64,000 nt of DNA. It comes from JARRQJ01 sp963761035. Lineage in GTDB: Bacteria > Pseudomonadota > Gammaproteobacteria > DRLM01. Every line of letters starts with the position of its first letter. Within the stretch, counting starts at the first letter, position 1. The stretch lies in NCBI GenBank assembly GCA_963761035.1, contig CAVXFH010000002.1:1054001-1118000 (forward strand), written 5' to 3'. This document shows positions 36,558 through 45,241 of this stretch, in pieces. Position numbers and translations under genes: made by a program. The notes beneath the pieces were generated by a model. That model saw nothing but the letters and a program-made list of their open reading frames with translations, was not told the origin of the DNA and ran no database searches.

Positions 36558-36642
36558 TCCGCGCTTTATTCTATAGTTCACCATGAAATGTGGCTTAGAG
36601 GAAACTCGCGGCAACGCAGTGAGTTATTGCGGTCTATATATC

Positions 36643-37812
36643 TCAACCCGGGGTGTTGCACACCTCCGCGTAATCGCTGTACCCCGCAAAGCTGGCGTTA
36701 TCGCCACATACCCGACATTCATCATTACGGGCAAGCTTGAATTGATTAAACGAGCCCTGTAGTGCATCGTAATAAAGCAACTTGCCCACCAGCGGATCAC
36801 CCAAATCAAGCAACACTTTTAGGGTCTCCACCGCTTGAAGAATCCCGAGCACTCCCGGCAACACCCCCAGCACCCCGATCTCAGAACAAGAGGGAGCCAA
36901 CTCGGCTGGCGGTGGTTCAGGGAACATACACCGATAACAACCACCTCGCCGCTTTTCATAGCCGGGCCAGAATACGGTAATTTGCCCTTCAAAGCGGTAA
37001 ATCGCGGCATGAATATTAGGGATGCCCAGTTTGACGCAGGCGTCATTAACCAGATAACGGGTTGGCAAATTGTCGGAACCGTCCACTACCACATCGTAAT
37101 TGGAGAGAATTTCCTCCACATTGCTACTATCCAATCGGGTCTCGTAACCAACGATCTTGACTCGTGGATTGAGTGACTCTAAGGCCTCACGGGCTGAGGC
37201 CACCTTCGAGGTATTGATTCGGGACTCGGTGTGGATGATCTGTCGCTGCAGATTACTGCGGTCCACCACATCGTGATCGACTAGACCCAAGGTGCCGACT
37301 CCGGCCGCCGCCAGATAAAGAGAAGACGGTGAACCCAAGCCGCCAGCACCGATCAACAGCACCTTGCTGTCCATGAGCTTTAACTGCCCCTTTTCACCCA
37401 CCTCAGGCAATAGTAAATGCCGCGAATAGCGTTCCCGTGCATCATCGTCCAGCCCCCTCGGCATCTCGAAAGGTAGACCATTATTTTTCCAGCGGTTAAA
37501 GCCGCCCGCCATCGACTTCACATTACTATAACCGAGATTCTGCAAGGTCTCAGCCGCAAACAACGAGCGCAATCCACCGGCACACATCACCACCACGGTT
37601 TGATCAAATTCCGGCATAGCATCTTCAATACGCAGTTCAAGAAAACCGCGGCCCATGCGTAAGGCTCCCTTGGGGCTACCGTTGGCGATCTCATCCGCCT
37701 CACGTACATCAAGCAACACCGCCCCTTGCTTATGCAAGGCCAATGCCTCTTGCGGCGTCACTTCAGGGATGGCATTCTTCAGTTCCGCCAAGCGACGATC
37801 TTTCCCCTTCAT
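36643..37812 (-). CDS. moeB: Rhodanese-MoeB/ThiF fusion, sulfur-carrier adenylyltransferase
   Basis: 389 residues. A rhodanese domain (about 10-110) has the active-site loop MCAGGLRS. The E1-like MoeB/ThiF domain follows with RYSRHLLLPEVG, the nucleotide loop LIGAGGLGSP, NLQRQ, and zinc pairs CYRC and CRVC. It adenylates the C-terminal glycine of a sulfur carrier (MoaD or ThiS type), and the rhodanese can supply persulfide sulfur. Fusions usually put the rhodanese at the C-terminus (as in Uba4/MOCS3); here it is at the N-terminus. GGAGGATCTGAAGA precedes the ATG. Confidence 0.9.
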   Translation of the reverse strand: MKGKDRRLAELKNAIPEVTPQEALALHKQGAVLLDVREADEIANGSPKGALRMGRGFLELRIEDAMPEFDQTVVVMCAGGLRSLFAAETLQNLGYSNVKSMAGGFNRWKNNGLPFEMPRGLDDDARERYSRHLLLPEVGEKGQLKLMDSKVLLIGAGGLGSPSSLYLAAAGVGTLGLVDHDVVDRSNLQRQIIHTESRINTSKVASAREALESLNPRVKIVGYETRLDSSNVEEILSNYDVVVDGSDNLPTRYLVNDACVKLGIPNIHAAIYRFEGQITVFWPGYEKRRGGCYRCMFPEPPPAELAPSCSEIGVLGVLPGVLGILQAVETLKVLLDLGDPLVGKLLYYDALQGSFNQFKLARNDECRVCGDNASFAGYSDYAEVCNTPG

Positions 37813-38190
37813 TCTTCAGATCCTCCAGATTAACCGCAGCGACGGCTGCCGCATATCAAGGCTCGATACGCCTGTAAAAATTCGCAATATCTATTCATAG
37901 AGAAGTAGATGATAGGTTTTATGTCGACAGCCACTGTCAAATTCTTAAGATTCATTCAGGTAAACCGCTTAACTAATCGGATTCTAGTTACAGGCAAATT
38001 CACAGGCTTTATCTTACCATAGACCCGCCATCCTCCTAACTATTCAGCAAACTCCCTACTGAGCTAATTTATGATACAGGTAGCGGAGTTCTGTTTAAGT
38101 GCCACTTCCACGCCGAATAGCATTATTCATTGATTAAACAATAATTTCAGCAGACGATGCTAAACATCACGCCACCGCCATGGGCTGCGG
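37813..38190. other. Intergenic region upstream of moeB and the mgtC relic
   Basis: About 380 bases between divergent genes with no supported gene. No convincing promoter, RNA or repeat was found. Confidence 0.3.
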
Positions 38191-39128
38191 ATGTGTATGG
38201 AGACCCGTACCAGGATGGATGATCAATTAACCACTCTGGCGAGCCGTCTATTTTTGGCGCTATTCGCCGGCGGCATCATCGGCTTCGAGGGTACTTATCT
38301 CATGGTAAATCTGCGGGCGTTCGCACTCATATCCTGGTCTACAGCGCCTCTACGCTGCTGGTATTGGTCTCAGTCTATCAGCGGCTGCTGTCTGGCGTCC
38401 CAATTGCAACCCTGTTCATCGATCCTACGCGCATGGCGCAAGGCCTTATGACCGGCATTGGCTTCCTGGCTGCCGGGGTTATCATCAAGGAACGTTTCAC
38501 GGTCAGGGGACTAACCATTGCCGTGTCTACCTGGATCACAACGGCCATCGGAATCGTGATCGGGATGGGCATATACTCCGCCGCCGGCCTGGGTGTCGCT
38601 CTCACACTTGGCGCCTTGGCCGTGTTTCGCTGGGTGGAAGCTATCATGCCTGCGCATCGTTATGCCAAGCTAATGGCGCGCTTTCAACGCCAAAATCAAC
38701 TTACCCTCGACGAACTGTGCGAGGTTATCAAGGCCCATGACATATTCCCCGGTAACCCCAGTTATCAACTGGCGGAAGAAGGCAAGATTTTCAAGTATTC
38801 GATGACCATTCGTACCCACAATGCCGGCAATTTGCATCTTCTCTCCGACACCCTGGGTAAGATGAATCAGGTCAAAGAATTCAGCATCATTCCCACAGGC
38901 GACCAAGCACCATTAATCGGCATTTTCGCACGGACCTCCCACCAACTGCGCCGCCAGTGCTCGCAACTTCTGCGGTGTCCCCACATCGTGCCACACCCCT
39001 TGATAGGTCTCGCCGCTCACTTGCCCCAACGTCATGGCGCGACGCAACAAGGGTGCAAGCGGAAACGCCCCGGCAGCACAGTCGGCAAACAATGCCGGAT
39101 GATACACGCCGATGCCGCTGAAGGTTGA
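38191..39128 (+). pseudogene. MgtC/SapB-family membrane protein, frameshifted
   Basis: The start of an MgtC-like protein (LFLALFAGGIIGFE) is in one frame and the rest in another: YLSHGKSAGVRTHILVY continues into VSVYQRLLSGVP, GIGFLAAGVIIKERFTVRGL and WVEAIM. A one-base deletion near 38289 explains the shift. The homologous part ends at about 38903 (FSIIPTGD); the frame then runs 75 codons into the antisense of the neighbouring murU gene, so the normal stop also seems lost. MgtC proteins are linked to growth at low magnesium. Either a decayed gene or two base errors. Confidence 0.75.
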
Positions 39129-39596
39129 GCGCATTGCACCCTCAGTGTATACAGCCCCGTCTACCAACACAAAATCTCCGTGGGGATGATGCGCCGGATT
39201 GGCTACCAGCACCACATGAGCAAGTCCGGCGAGTTGCGTCGGCAGGCGATTAAATGGGTAATCCGTGAAAATATCGCCATTGATCACCAGAAACGGTGTT
39301 GACCCCAACAAGGGCAAGGCCTGATTGATACCGCCGCCGGTATCCAAAATCTGCTTCCCTTCTCGGGAATAATGAATGGAAAGGCCATAGCGACTGCCGT
39401 CACCCAGAAAGGCCTCAATCTGTTCCCCCAAGTAACCAAGATTTATGACAATTTCTTTTATTTCGGCATGAGCCAGAGCTTTGAGATGATATTCGATCAA
39501 GCAATGCTGGCCGATGCGGAGGAGGGGTTTGGGTGTCGCGTCTGTTAGGGGGCGCATACGCTCACCGCGGCCCGCCGCCAAGATCATCGCCTTCAT
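38913..39596 (-). CDS. murU: N-acetylmuramate alpha-1-phosphate uridylyltransferase (MurU)
   Basis: 227 residues of the nucleotidyltransferase fold: MILAAGRGERMRPLTD at the start, PKPLL, NLGYLGEQIE, a GGGINQAL block, metal site INGDIF and C-terminal WHDVGTP. It makes UDP-MurNAc from MurNAc-1-phosphate and acts after AmgK in peptidoglycan recycling. Other sugar-1-phosphate transferases are close relatives, but the amgK gene in the same window supports this call. TAGGAGGCGCAAA is a perfect ribosome binding site. It follows gpsA by 51 bases. Confidence 0.85.
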   Translation of the reverse strand: MKAMILAAGRGERMRPLTDATPKPLLRIGQHCLIEYHLKALAHAEIKEIVINLGYLGEQIEAFLGDGSRYGLSIHYSREGKQILDTGGGINQALPLLGSTPFLVINGDIFTDYPFNRLPTQLAGLAHVVLVANPAHHPHGDFVLVDGAVYTEGAMRSTFSGIGVYHPALFADCAAGAFPLAPLLRRAMTLGQVSGETYQGVWHDVGTPQKLRALAAQLVGGPCENAD

Positions 39597-39647
39597 TTTG
39601 CGCCTCCTAACCTATGCCACAGCATTATGAGTACGCCCGCTACGACA

Positions 39648-40658
39648 TCAGAAATCTTCCGCCTTTTGTTCCCGTCGCAACAAGGCCTTCACTGCGGCGC
39701 GAGGCGCCAATCCCTCATACAGCACATGATAAACCTGCTCGGTGATCGGCATTTCCACTCCATATCTGACCGCCAAACCCCGCACTTCGCGGGTGGCGTA
39801 AACACCTTCGGCCGCTTGCCGCACACTGGCGCGGGCCTCTGCTAGCGATTCGCCACGGGCCAGTGCCAAGCCCACCCGGCGATTACGTGATTGATCATCG
39901 GTACAGGTAAGCACTAGATCACCCAATCCGGCCAAACCCATTAACGTCTCGCGCCGTCCACCCAATACCACTCCCAACCGCATCATCTCCGCCAGACCCC
40001 GGGTGACCAAGGCTGCCCGAGTATTGGCTCCGAATCCCAACCCATCCGCGATACCCGCGGCGATGGCCATTACATTTTTTACCGCACCGCCCACCTCCAC
40101 GCCCACTACGTCATCGCTGGTATAGGCGCGAAAATGGTCATTGCGCAAGTATGCCGCCAGATCGGTGGCGAAATCTGCCGTCGTAGAGGCCACGGTCACT
40201 GCTGTGGGCAAGCCCATGGCCACTTCCCTGGCAAAGGTCGGCCCCGATACCACCGCAGTTGACCGCGACGCCCCCAACACCTCCTCAGCCACTTCATGCA
40301 GCAATTTAGCGCTACCGGGCTCCATGCCCTTGCTTACCCATGCTACCCGCGCACCCGCCGTCAAATGCGGTGAGATTATCTGCAATAAGTCTCGGAAACC
40401 CTGGGTAGGTACCGCCAACAAGATCTCACTCGCCTCACGTACGGCCCGATGAATGTCGCATTCAATGCATAATTGCGGCGGGAGAGGAATCTCGTCAAGA
40501 TAACGAGGGTTACGACCCTGCGCCGCCATTTCGGCCAGCAAAGCAGCATCGCGTCCCCACAAAATGCAGGTTTGTCCGTTGCCAGCCAACAAGATGGCTA
40601 GAGCCGTGCCCCAGGAACCGGAGCCCAACACCGCGATGGCGGGACGGATGGGGCTCAC
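39648..40658 (-). CDS. gpsA: Glycerol-3-phosphate dehydrogenase (NAD(P)+)
   Basis: 336 residues, GTG start preceded by GGGAGGTGCTAG. The Rossmann motif GSGSWGTALA is at the N-terminus; AWVSKGMEPGS, VSGPTFAREVA, the catalytic lysine block GGAVKNVMAIAAG and TRGLAEM follow. It reduces dihydroxyacetone phosphate for phospholipid synthesis. It is part of the same-strand run rhodanese-secB-gpsA-murU. Confidence 0.97.
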   Translation of the reverse strand: MSPIRPAIAVLGSGSWGTALAILLAGNGQTCILWGRDAALLAEMAAQGRNPRYLDEIPLPPQLCIECDIHRAVREASEILLAVPTQGFRDLLQIISPHLTAGARVAWVSKGMEPGSAKLLHEVAEEVLGASRSTAVVSGPTFAREVAMGLPTAVTVASTTADFATDLAAYLRNDHFRAYTSDDVVGVEVGGAVKNVMAIAAGIADGLGFGANTRAALVTRGLAEMMRLGVVLGGRRETLMGLAGLGDLVLTCTDDQSRNRRVGLALARGESLAEARASVRQAAEGVYATREVRGLAVRYGVEMPITEQVYHVLYEGLAPRAAVKALLRREQKAEDF

Positions 40659-40725
40659 CTAGCACCTCCCTTTCTTAGATCATGGCTGCGGGCGGCCAAT
40701 ACAATGCTCGGCGCCTAAACACGCT

Positions 40726-41196
40726 TTAATGTTTACTTTCACCCGCCTGCGCGGGTTTTCCTTGCTCCAGGTGCTGACGATACAAGGCGTCGAAGTTGAG
40801 CGGCGCCAATAGCAACTGGGGGAAACCGCCGCGCGTAACCAAATCGGATACCACTTCGCGGGCATAGGGAAACAAGACATGCGGGCAATAACTGCCTATC
40901 ATCGCGGCCACCTGAGCCTCATCATAGCCCTCGATGTTAAATATGCCTGCCTGTTGTACTTCCACCAGATAAGCGGTTTTATCCTTAAGCTTGGCGGTCA
41001 CCGTAAGGCTCAGCAGCACCTCGTGGGTGTTTTGGTTTAAAGCCGTTGCTGAATTGCTTATTTGCAAACTGACATCCGGCTCCCATTTCTCCAGAAATAC
41101 CTGGGGGGAATTGGGCATCTCGAAAGAGAGATCCTTGACATATATCTTTTGAATCGTAAATTGTGTCGGCCCATCTTGCTTGGATGCTTCCGCCAT
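40726..41196 (-). CDS. secB: Protein-export chaperone SecB
   Basis: 156 residues. Typical SecB features are FTIQKIYVKDLSFEMPNSP at the start, EVLLSLTVTAKL in the middle and the conserved LFPYAREVVSDLVTRGGFPQLLLAPLNFDALY block. It keeps exported preproteins unfolded and hands them to SecA. GGAGGACTTAGAGA precedes the ATG. Usually grxC lies just upstream of secB; here the 120 bases toward the rhodanese contain no glutaredoxin. Confidence 0.97.
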   Translation of the reverse strand: MAEASKQDGPTQFTIQKIYVKDLSFEMPNSPQVFLEKWEPDVSLQISNSATALNQNTHEVLLSLTVTAKLKDKTAYLVEVQQAGIFNIEGYDEAQVAAMIGSYCPHVLFPYAREVVSDLVTRGGFPQLLLAPLNFDALYRQHLEQGKPAQAGESKH

Positions 41197-41315
41197 TCTC
41201 TAAGTCCTCCCCGATCGCCCTAATTACTCGCTACGTTAACGAGTCCGTATTTACCTCGGATTTCAGTGTAACTATCCATCCCGCCATCCAACTATCGCAT
41301 GCGGATAGAGCCTCG

Positions 41316-41738
41316 CTATTTAACCACCGGCAGATCTGCGCTACGCCACGCCAATATACCACCACTAAGCTTATACACCCGCTCAAATCCGTGCTTACGC
41401 AACAACACGCCAGCATGCGCCGAGCGTTGTCCCGTACGGCAGTACACGATCAAAGGCAGCGACTTGTAGGTATCCAATTCTTGCAAGCGTTCCTCCATCA
41501 AACCATAGGGGATATGAACGGCGTTGAGCACGTGACCTTCGAGATATTCCTTGTCCTCACGCACATCCACCGCAACCGCACCTTCGTGATTGATCAGACG
41601 TACCGCCTCTTGAGGCTTGATGTCCCGAAACCCTAACACTCGGCGTTTTGAGGTGTCGACTATCAGCAACGCCACAATCACCGCCAAGGCAAGCACCAAT
41701 AACCAATGGTTAATGGCAAATTCGCCTAAATGTCCCAC
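41316..41738 (-). CDS. Membrane-anchored rhodanese-like sulfurtransferase
   Basis: 140 residues. An N-terminal membrane helix (WLLVLALAVIVALLIVD) is followed by one rhodanese domain with VDVREDKEYLEGHV and the active loop CRTGQRS carrying the persulfide cysteine. Orthologues (YibN type) precede grxC-secB-gpsA in many gammaproteobacteria. It starts with GTG without an obvious ribosome binding site. The upstream gene, 99 bases away on the same strand, encodes an ArsR regulator with a persulfide-sensor pattern, suggesting sulfur-dependent control. Confidence 0.9.
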   Translation of the reverse strand: MGHLGEFAINHWLLVLALAVIVALLIVDTSKRRVLGFRDIKPQEAVRLINHEGAVAVDVREDKEYLEGHVLNAVHIPYGLMEERLQELDTYKSLPLIVYCRTGQRSAHAGVLLRKHGFERVYKLSGGILAWRSADLPVVK

Positions 41739-41837
41739 AAAAATCCAAGCTCGGCGACTGAATCAAAAACCGCGCCGTAACGGCAAGAGGCAAGCTTTGT
41801 TTCTGGCATAACTACTATTCGTCCGAAACAATATCGC

Positions 41838-42155
41838 TCAGGTATCCTGATGGCAAAAGACGTCTCGCATCATTCCGATCAATCGCAAAGTACGTTTGTC
41901 TCCCACCCGATAATAGACCCGGTTGGCGTGTTTACGCGTGACCAAAATCCCTTTCCCCCGCAAAATACCTAGATGCTGGGATATATTACTTTGCGAGGTT
42001 CCGACTATCTCCACAATATCTTGCACACTAATCTCCCCACTCCCCAGAGCGCATAGAATCTTCAACCGCAATGGATGGGACATCGCCTTGAGTGAACGCG
42101 CCGCCTGCTCAATATCTTGGTCATCCGTAGGCAATGCGGCATTCATATCATCCAT
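41838..42155 (-). CDS. ArsR-family repressor, BigR/SqrR-like persulfide sensor candidate
   Basis: 105 residues with a winged helix (SHPLRLKILC, SQSNISQHLGILR as recognition helix, RVYYRVGD as wing). It lacks the metal-binding ELCVCDL motif of ArsR (EISVQDI here). It has exactly two cysteines, Cys35 in RLKILC and Cys101 near the end (VFCHQDT), 66 residues apart. Those are the positions and the spacing of the redox cysteines of SqrR (41/107) and BigR (42/108), which form a polysulfide bridge and release DNA. GAGGTAAAAAAT precedes the ATG. The next gene on the strand is a rhodanese. Confidence 0.85.
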   Translation of the reverse strand: MDDMNAALPTDDQDIEQAARSLKAMSHPLRLKILCALGSGEISVQDIVEIVGTSQSNISQHLGILRGKGILVTRKHANRVYYRVGDKRTLRLIGMMRDVFCHQDT

Positions 42156-42379
42156 ATTTTTTACCTCTACGATTGCGTTATCCAGCCATGACCAACCACA
42201 CGGCTCATTTTATGCTGCCTTTAAACGGGAAAGATTATACAATCAGCGCCCAGTCTGAGGAAACTCAAGGTCACACCGGCCATTATTACGATCGCCGAGT
42301 GCGCCAGTAATCACAAAGAAATGGGCGTACCTCATTAAATTTTCCCGGCGCGGATATTCTTCGATATGTTTGGTGAATT

Positions 42380-43933
42380 ATGAGTAAACTAACTGGTAAA
42401 CCTGTCGTTTTGATAGTGCTGGACGGCTGGGGTTACAGCGAGAGCCGTGAAGCCAACGCCATACTCAATGCCAAAACGCCCGTATGGGATCGCCTCTGGC
42501 AGGCATACCCCCATCTATTGATTCGCTGTTCCGGTACCGACGTGGGCTTACCCGCGGGACAAATGGGAAATTCCGAGGTGGGTCACCTTAACTTGGGCGC
42601 GGGCAGGATCGTGCACCAAGAATTCACCCGGATCAGCCATTCCATCAAGAGCGGGTCGTTTTTCACCAATCATATCCTCACTCATGCCGTGGATCAGGCC
42701 ATAGCGAATAACAAAGCGGTACATATTTTGGGCTTGCTCTCGCCAGGCGGCGTGCACAGTCATGAAGAACACATTCAAGCCATGGCCAAACTCGCCGTGG
42801 AACGCGGCGCCTTTCAAGTATACCTGCATGCCTTTCTCGATGGGCGCGATACACCGCCCAAGAGCGCGGCCGTTTCCTTACGGGGAATGCAGGATACCTT
42901 CAAACAACTCGGCGCCGGACGCATCGCCTCCATCATCGGCCGCTATTACGCCATGGACCGCGATCACCGCTGGCCGCGCATTCAAGCCACCTATGACCTG
43001 CTGACCCAAGGAAAAGGCTACCGTGCGCCCGACGCCCTCGCCGCCTTGGAAATGGCCTATGCGCGCAATGAGAGCGACGAATTCATGCAGGCCACCGCCG
43101 TCGTGCCGCCAGGCGAACAGCCGGTGAAGATCGCCGATGGCGACATAGTAATCTTCATGAATTACCGCTCGGACCGTGCAAGGCAAATTACCCGTCCTTT
43201 TATTGAGGCCGATTTTTCTGGATTCCACCGGAGTGTCACCCCCACGCTTGGCGCCTTTGTGTGTCTGACCGAGTACAACGAGCATTTCCACGTCCCGGTG
43301 GCCTTTCCTCCTGAACGATTGCGCAATACCTTCGGAGAATACATCGCCAGACTCGGGCTACATCAACTGCGTATTGCCGAGACCGAAAAATATGCTCACG
43401 TCACCTTTTTCTTCAACGGCGGAGTAGAACAACCTTATCCGGGAGAAGACCGGATTTTGATACCTTCTCCCAATGTCGCAACCTATGACCTATTGCCGGA
43501 GATGAGTGCTCCCGAGGTCACGGACAAACTGGCCGCAGTCATCAAAAACGGACACTACGATGCCATCATCTGCAACTATGCCAACGCAGACATGGTGGGC
43601 CATACCGGCTCCTTCGAGGCGGCGGTCAAGGCTATCGAAGTTATAGACGCCTGTTTGGGACACCTGATCGCCGCCGCGCATCAGGCGGGTTGCGAACTGA
43701 TCATCACCGCCGACCACGGCAACGCCGAGCAAATGCGCGATGACGTTAACAATCAAGCACATACCGCGCATACCTGCAATCCGGCACCCTTCATCTATGT
43801 CGGGCGTCCCGCCGAAACACCGTGTGCCACCGGCACCCTGGCGGATATTGCCCCTACCATGCTATATATCATGGGTATCGATAAGCCCCCGGAAATGAGC
43901 GGGCAATCCCTGATTAAGCTTAAAGGCCACTAA
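42380..43933 (+). CDS. gpmI: 2,3-bisphosphoglycerate-independent phosphoglycerate mutase
   Basis: 517 residues. LDGWGY at the start supplies metal ligands and Ser65 in MGNSEVGHLN is the phosphoserine nucleophile. HAFLDGRDTPP, YYAMDRDHRW and the C-terminal metal cluster ITADHGNAEQM and HTAHTCNP are intact. It interconverts 3- and 2-phosphoglycerate in glycolysis. It leads a same-strand run with envC, ctpA and yibQ. Confidence 0.97.
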   Translation: MSKLTGKPVVLIVLDGWGYSESREANAILNAKTPVWDRLWQAYPHLLIRCSGTDVGLPAGQMGNSEVGHLNLGAGRIVHQEFTRISHSIKSGSFFTNHILTHAVDQAIANNKAVHILGLLSPGGVHSHEEHIQAMAKLAVERGAFQVYLHAFLDGRDTPPKSAAVSLRGMQDTFKQLGAGRIASIIGRYYAMDRDHRWPRIQATYDLLTQGKGYRAPDALAALEMAYARNESDEFMQATAVVPPGEQPVKIADGDIVIFMNYRSDRARQITRPFIEADFSGFHRSVTPTLGAFVCLTEYNEHFHVPVAFPPERLRNTFGEYIARLGLHQLRIAETEKYAHVTFFFNGGVEQPYPGEDRILIPSPNVATYDLLPEMSAPEVTDKLAAVIKNGHYDAIICNYANADMVGHTGSFEAAVKAIEVIDACLGHLIAAAHQAGCELIITADHGNAEQMRDDVNNQAHTAHTCNPAPFIYVGRPAETPCATGTLADIAPTMLYIMGIDKPPEMSGQSLIKLKGH

Positions 43934-43977
43934 CCACCGGCCCCGGTTTGGAGCTGCAAGGATCACGGCAGAGCATT

Positions 43978-45147
43978 TTGAAGCGATTCATCTGGACCAG
44001 CCTGCTCCTTACCTGCCTGATCTTGATAGAGTCCGGGGTAGAGGCCGCACCGTCACTGGGCACTACGCAAGCCAAGGCTAAGGAGGCCGAGCTCGAACGT
44101 TTGCGCAATACCATCCGCGAACTCAGCGACAATCTCGGCACCCTGCGTAATCAGCACCAAGAAGAACGCGCCAAACTGCGTACCCTGAACCAAAAAATCA
44201 ACCAGATAAACCAGGCCCTTCACGATACGGAAGAGCAACGTGGTCAACAGGCCGACAATCTGATGGAACTGCAGCAGCAGAGGAAGGCCGAGCAATACCA
44301 ACTGGCTCGTCAACGCCAGGCTTTGGCCCAACAGCTGCGCGCCGCCTATCTCCTGGGAAAACAAAGTTCACTTAAATTACTACTCAACGCCACGGAACCC
44401 GCGGAACTCCAACGCAGTCTCAGGTATTACGATTATTTTTACCGCAGCCGCGGCCAACAAATCACGAACATCAAAGACACCTTGCTTAAACTCAACACCC
44501 TGGAACGAACCATTCAAGGCAATCAACAGAAGTTGGATGACCTGCTCGACCACCAGCGTTCTCAGCGCGAGGCGCTCCAGATATCCCGGCGCGAGCGCAA
44601 TACCCTGCTAGCGGATCTCAACCGCGATATCCAAAATACCAGGCAACGCCTAAGCCAATTGAAAGAGGATGAACAATCCCTGCAGGAACTGGTGAAGCGC
44701 CTGCGTCGCGCCTTGGTTGAGATACCCACCCCCCGCGGACCGGGTAAATCTTTTGCTCAATTGAAAGGACAACTTCACCTACCCGCCGAGGGTGTCATTG
44801 CCGTCCGCTTCGGTGCGCCGCGCCAGAATGGGCTATTGAAATGGCAGGGAATCATTATAGATGCCGCCGACGGCGCCGATGTCAGTGCGGTAGCCGCGGG
44901 ACGCGTGGTATTCGCCGATTGGCTACGTGGTTTCGGTCTGTTGCTCATCCTCGATCACGGTGGCGGCTACATGAGTCTCTATGGTTATAACCAAGGCTTG
45001 CGCAAAAACGTTGGAGATTCGGTCAAGGCCGGCGAACTCATCGCTACCGTAGGGAACAGCGGCGGGCGCAACCAATCGGGGCTGTATTTCGAGATCCGCC
45101 GTCAAGGCTCGCCGGTCGACCCACTAATCTGGTGTAAAGGCAAATAA
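43978..45147 (+). CDS. envC: Murein hydrolase activator EnvC (degenerate LytM protein)
   Basis: 389 residues from a TTG at 43978, chosen because it gives a clean signal peptide (KRFIWTSLLLTCL); an upstream TTG at 43948 is in frame. A long coiled coil covers about 25-260 and a LytM domain about 280-385. The zinc ligands of active M23 peptidases are replaced: KWQGIIID lacks the first His and YFEIRRQG replaces the HxH strand. This is normal for EnvC, which activates the cell-division amidases rather than cutting peptidoglycan. Confidence 0.92.
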   Translation: MKRFIWTSLLLTCLILIESGVEAAPSLGTTQAKAKEAELERLRNTIRELSDNLGTLRNQHQEERAKLRTLNQKINQINQALHDTEEQRGQQADNLMELQQQRKAEQYQLARQRQALAQQLRAAYLLGKQSSLKLLLNATEPAELQRSLRYYDYFYRSRGQQITNIKDTLLKLNTLERTIQGNQQKLDDLLDHQRSQREALQISRRERNTLLADLNRDIQNTRQRLSQLKEDEQSLQELVKRLRRALVEIPTPRGPGKSFAQLKGQLHLPAEGVIAVRFGAPRQNGLLKWQGIIIDAADGADVSAVAAGRVVFADWLRGFGLLLILDHGGGYMSLYGYNQGLRKNVGDSVKAGELIATVGNSGGRNQSGLYFEIRRQGSPVDPLIWCKGK

Positions 45148-45241
45148 GGCGACAACAACCGTATCTCTTGAAAATGTAATCAGATAACTTGTATCCTCTA
45201 CCAGCATTTTTGGCCCATAACAACCGGCCGCGGAGTTTTCC

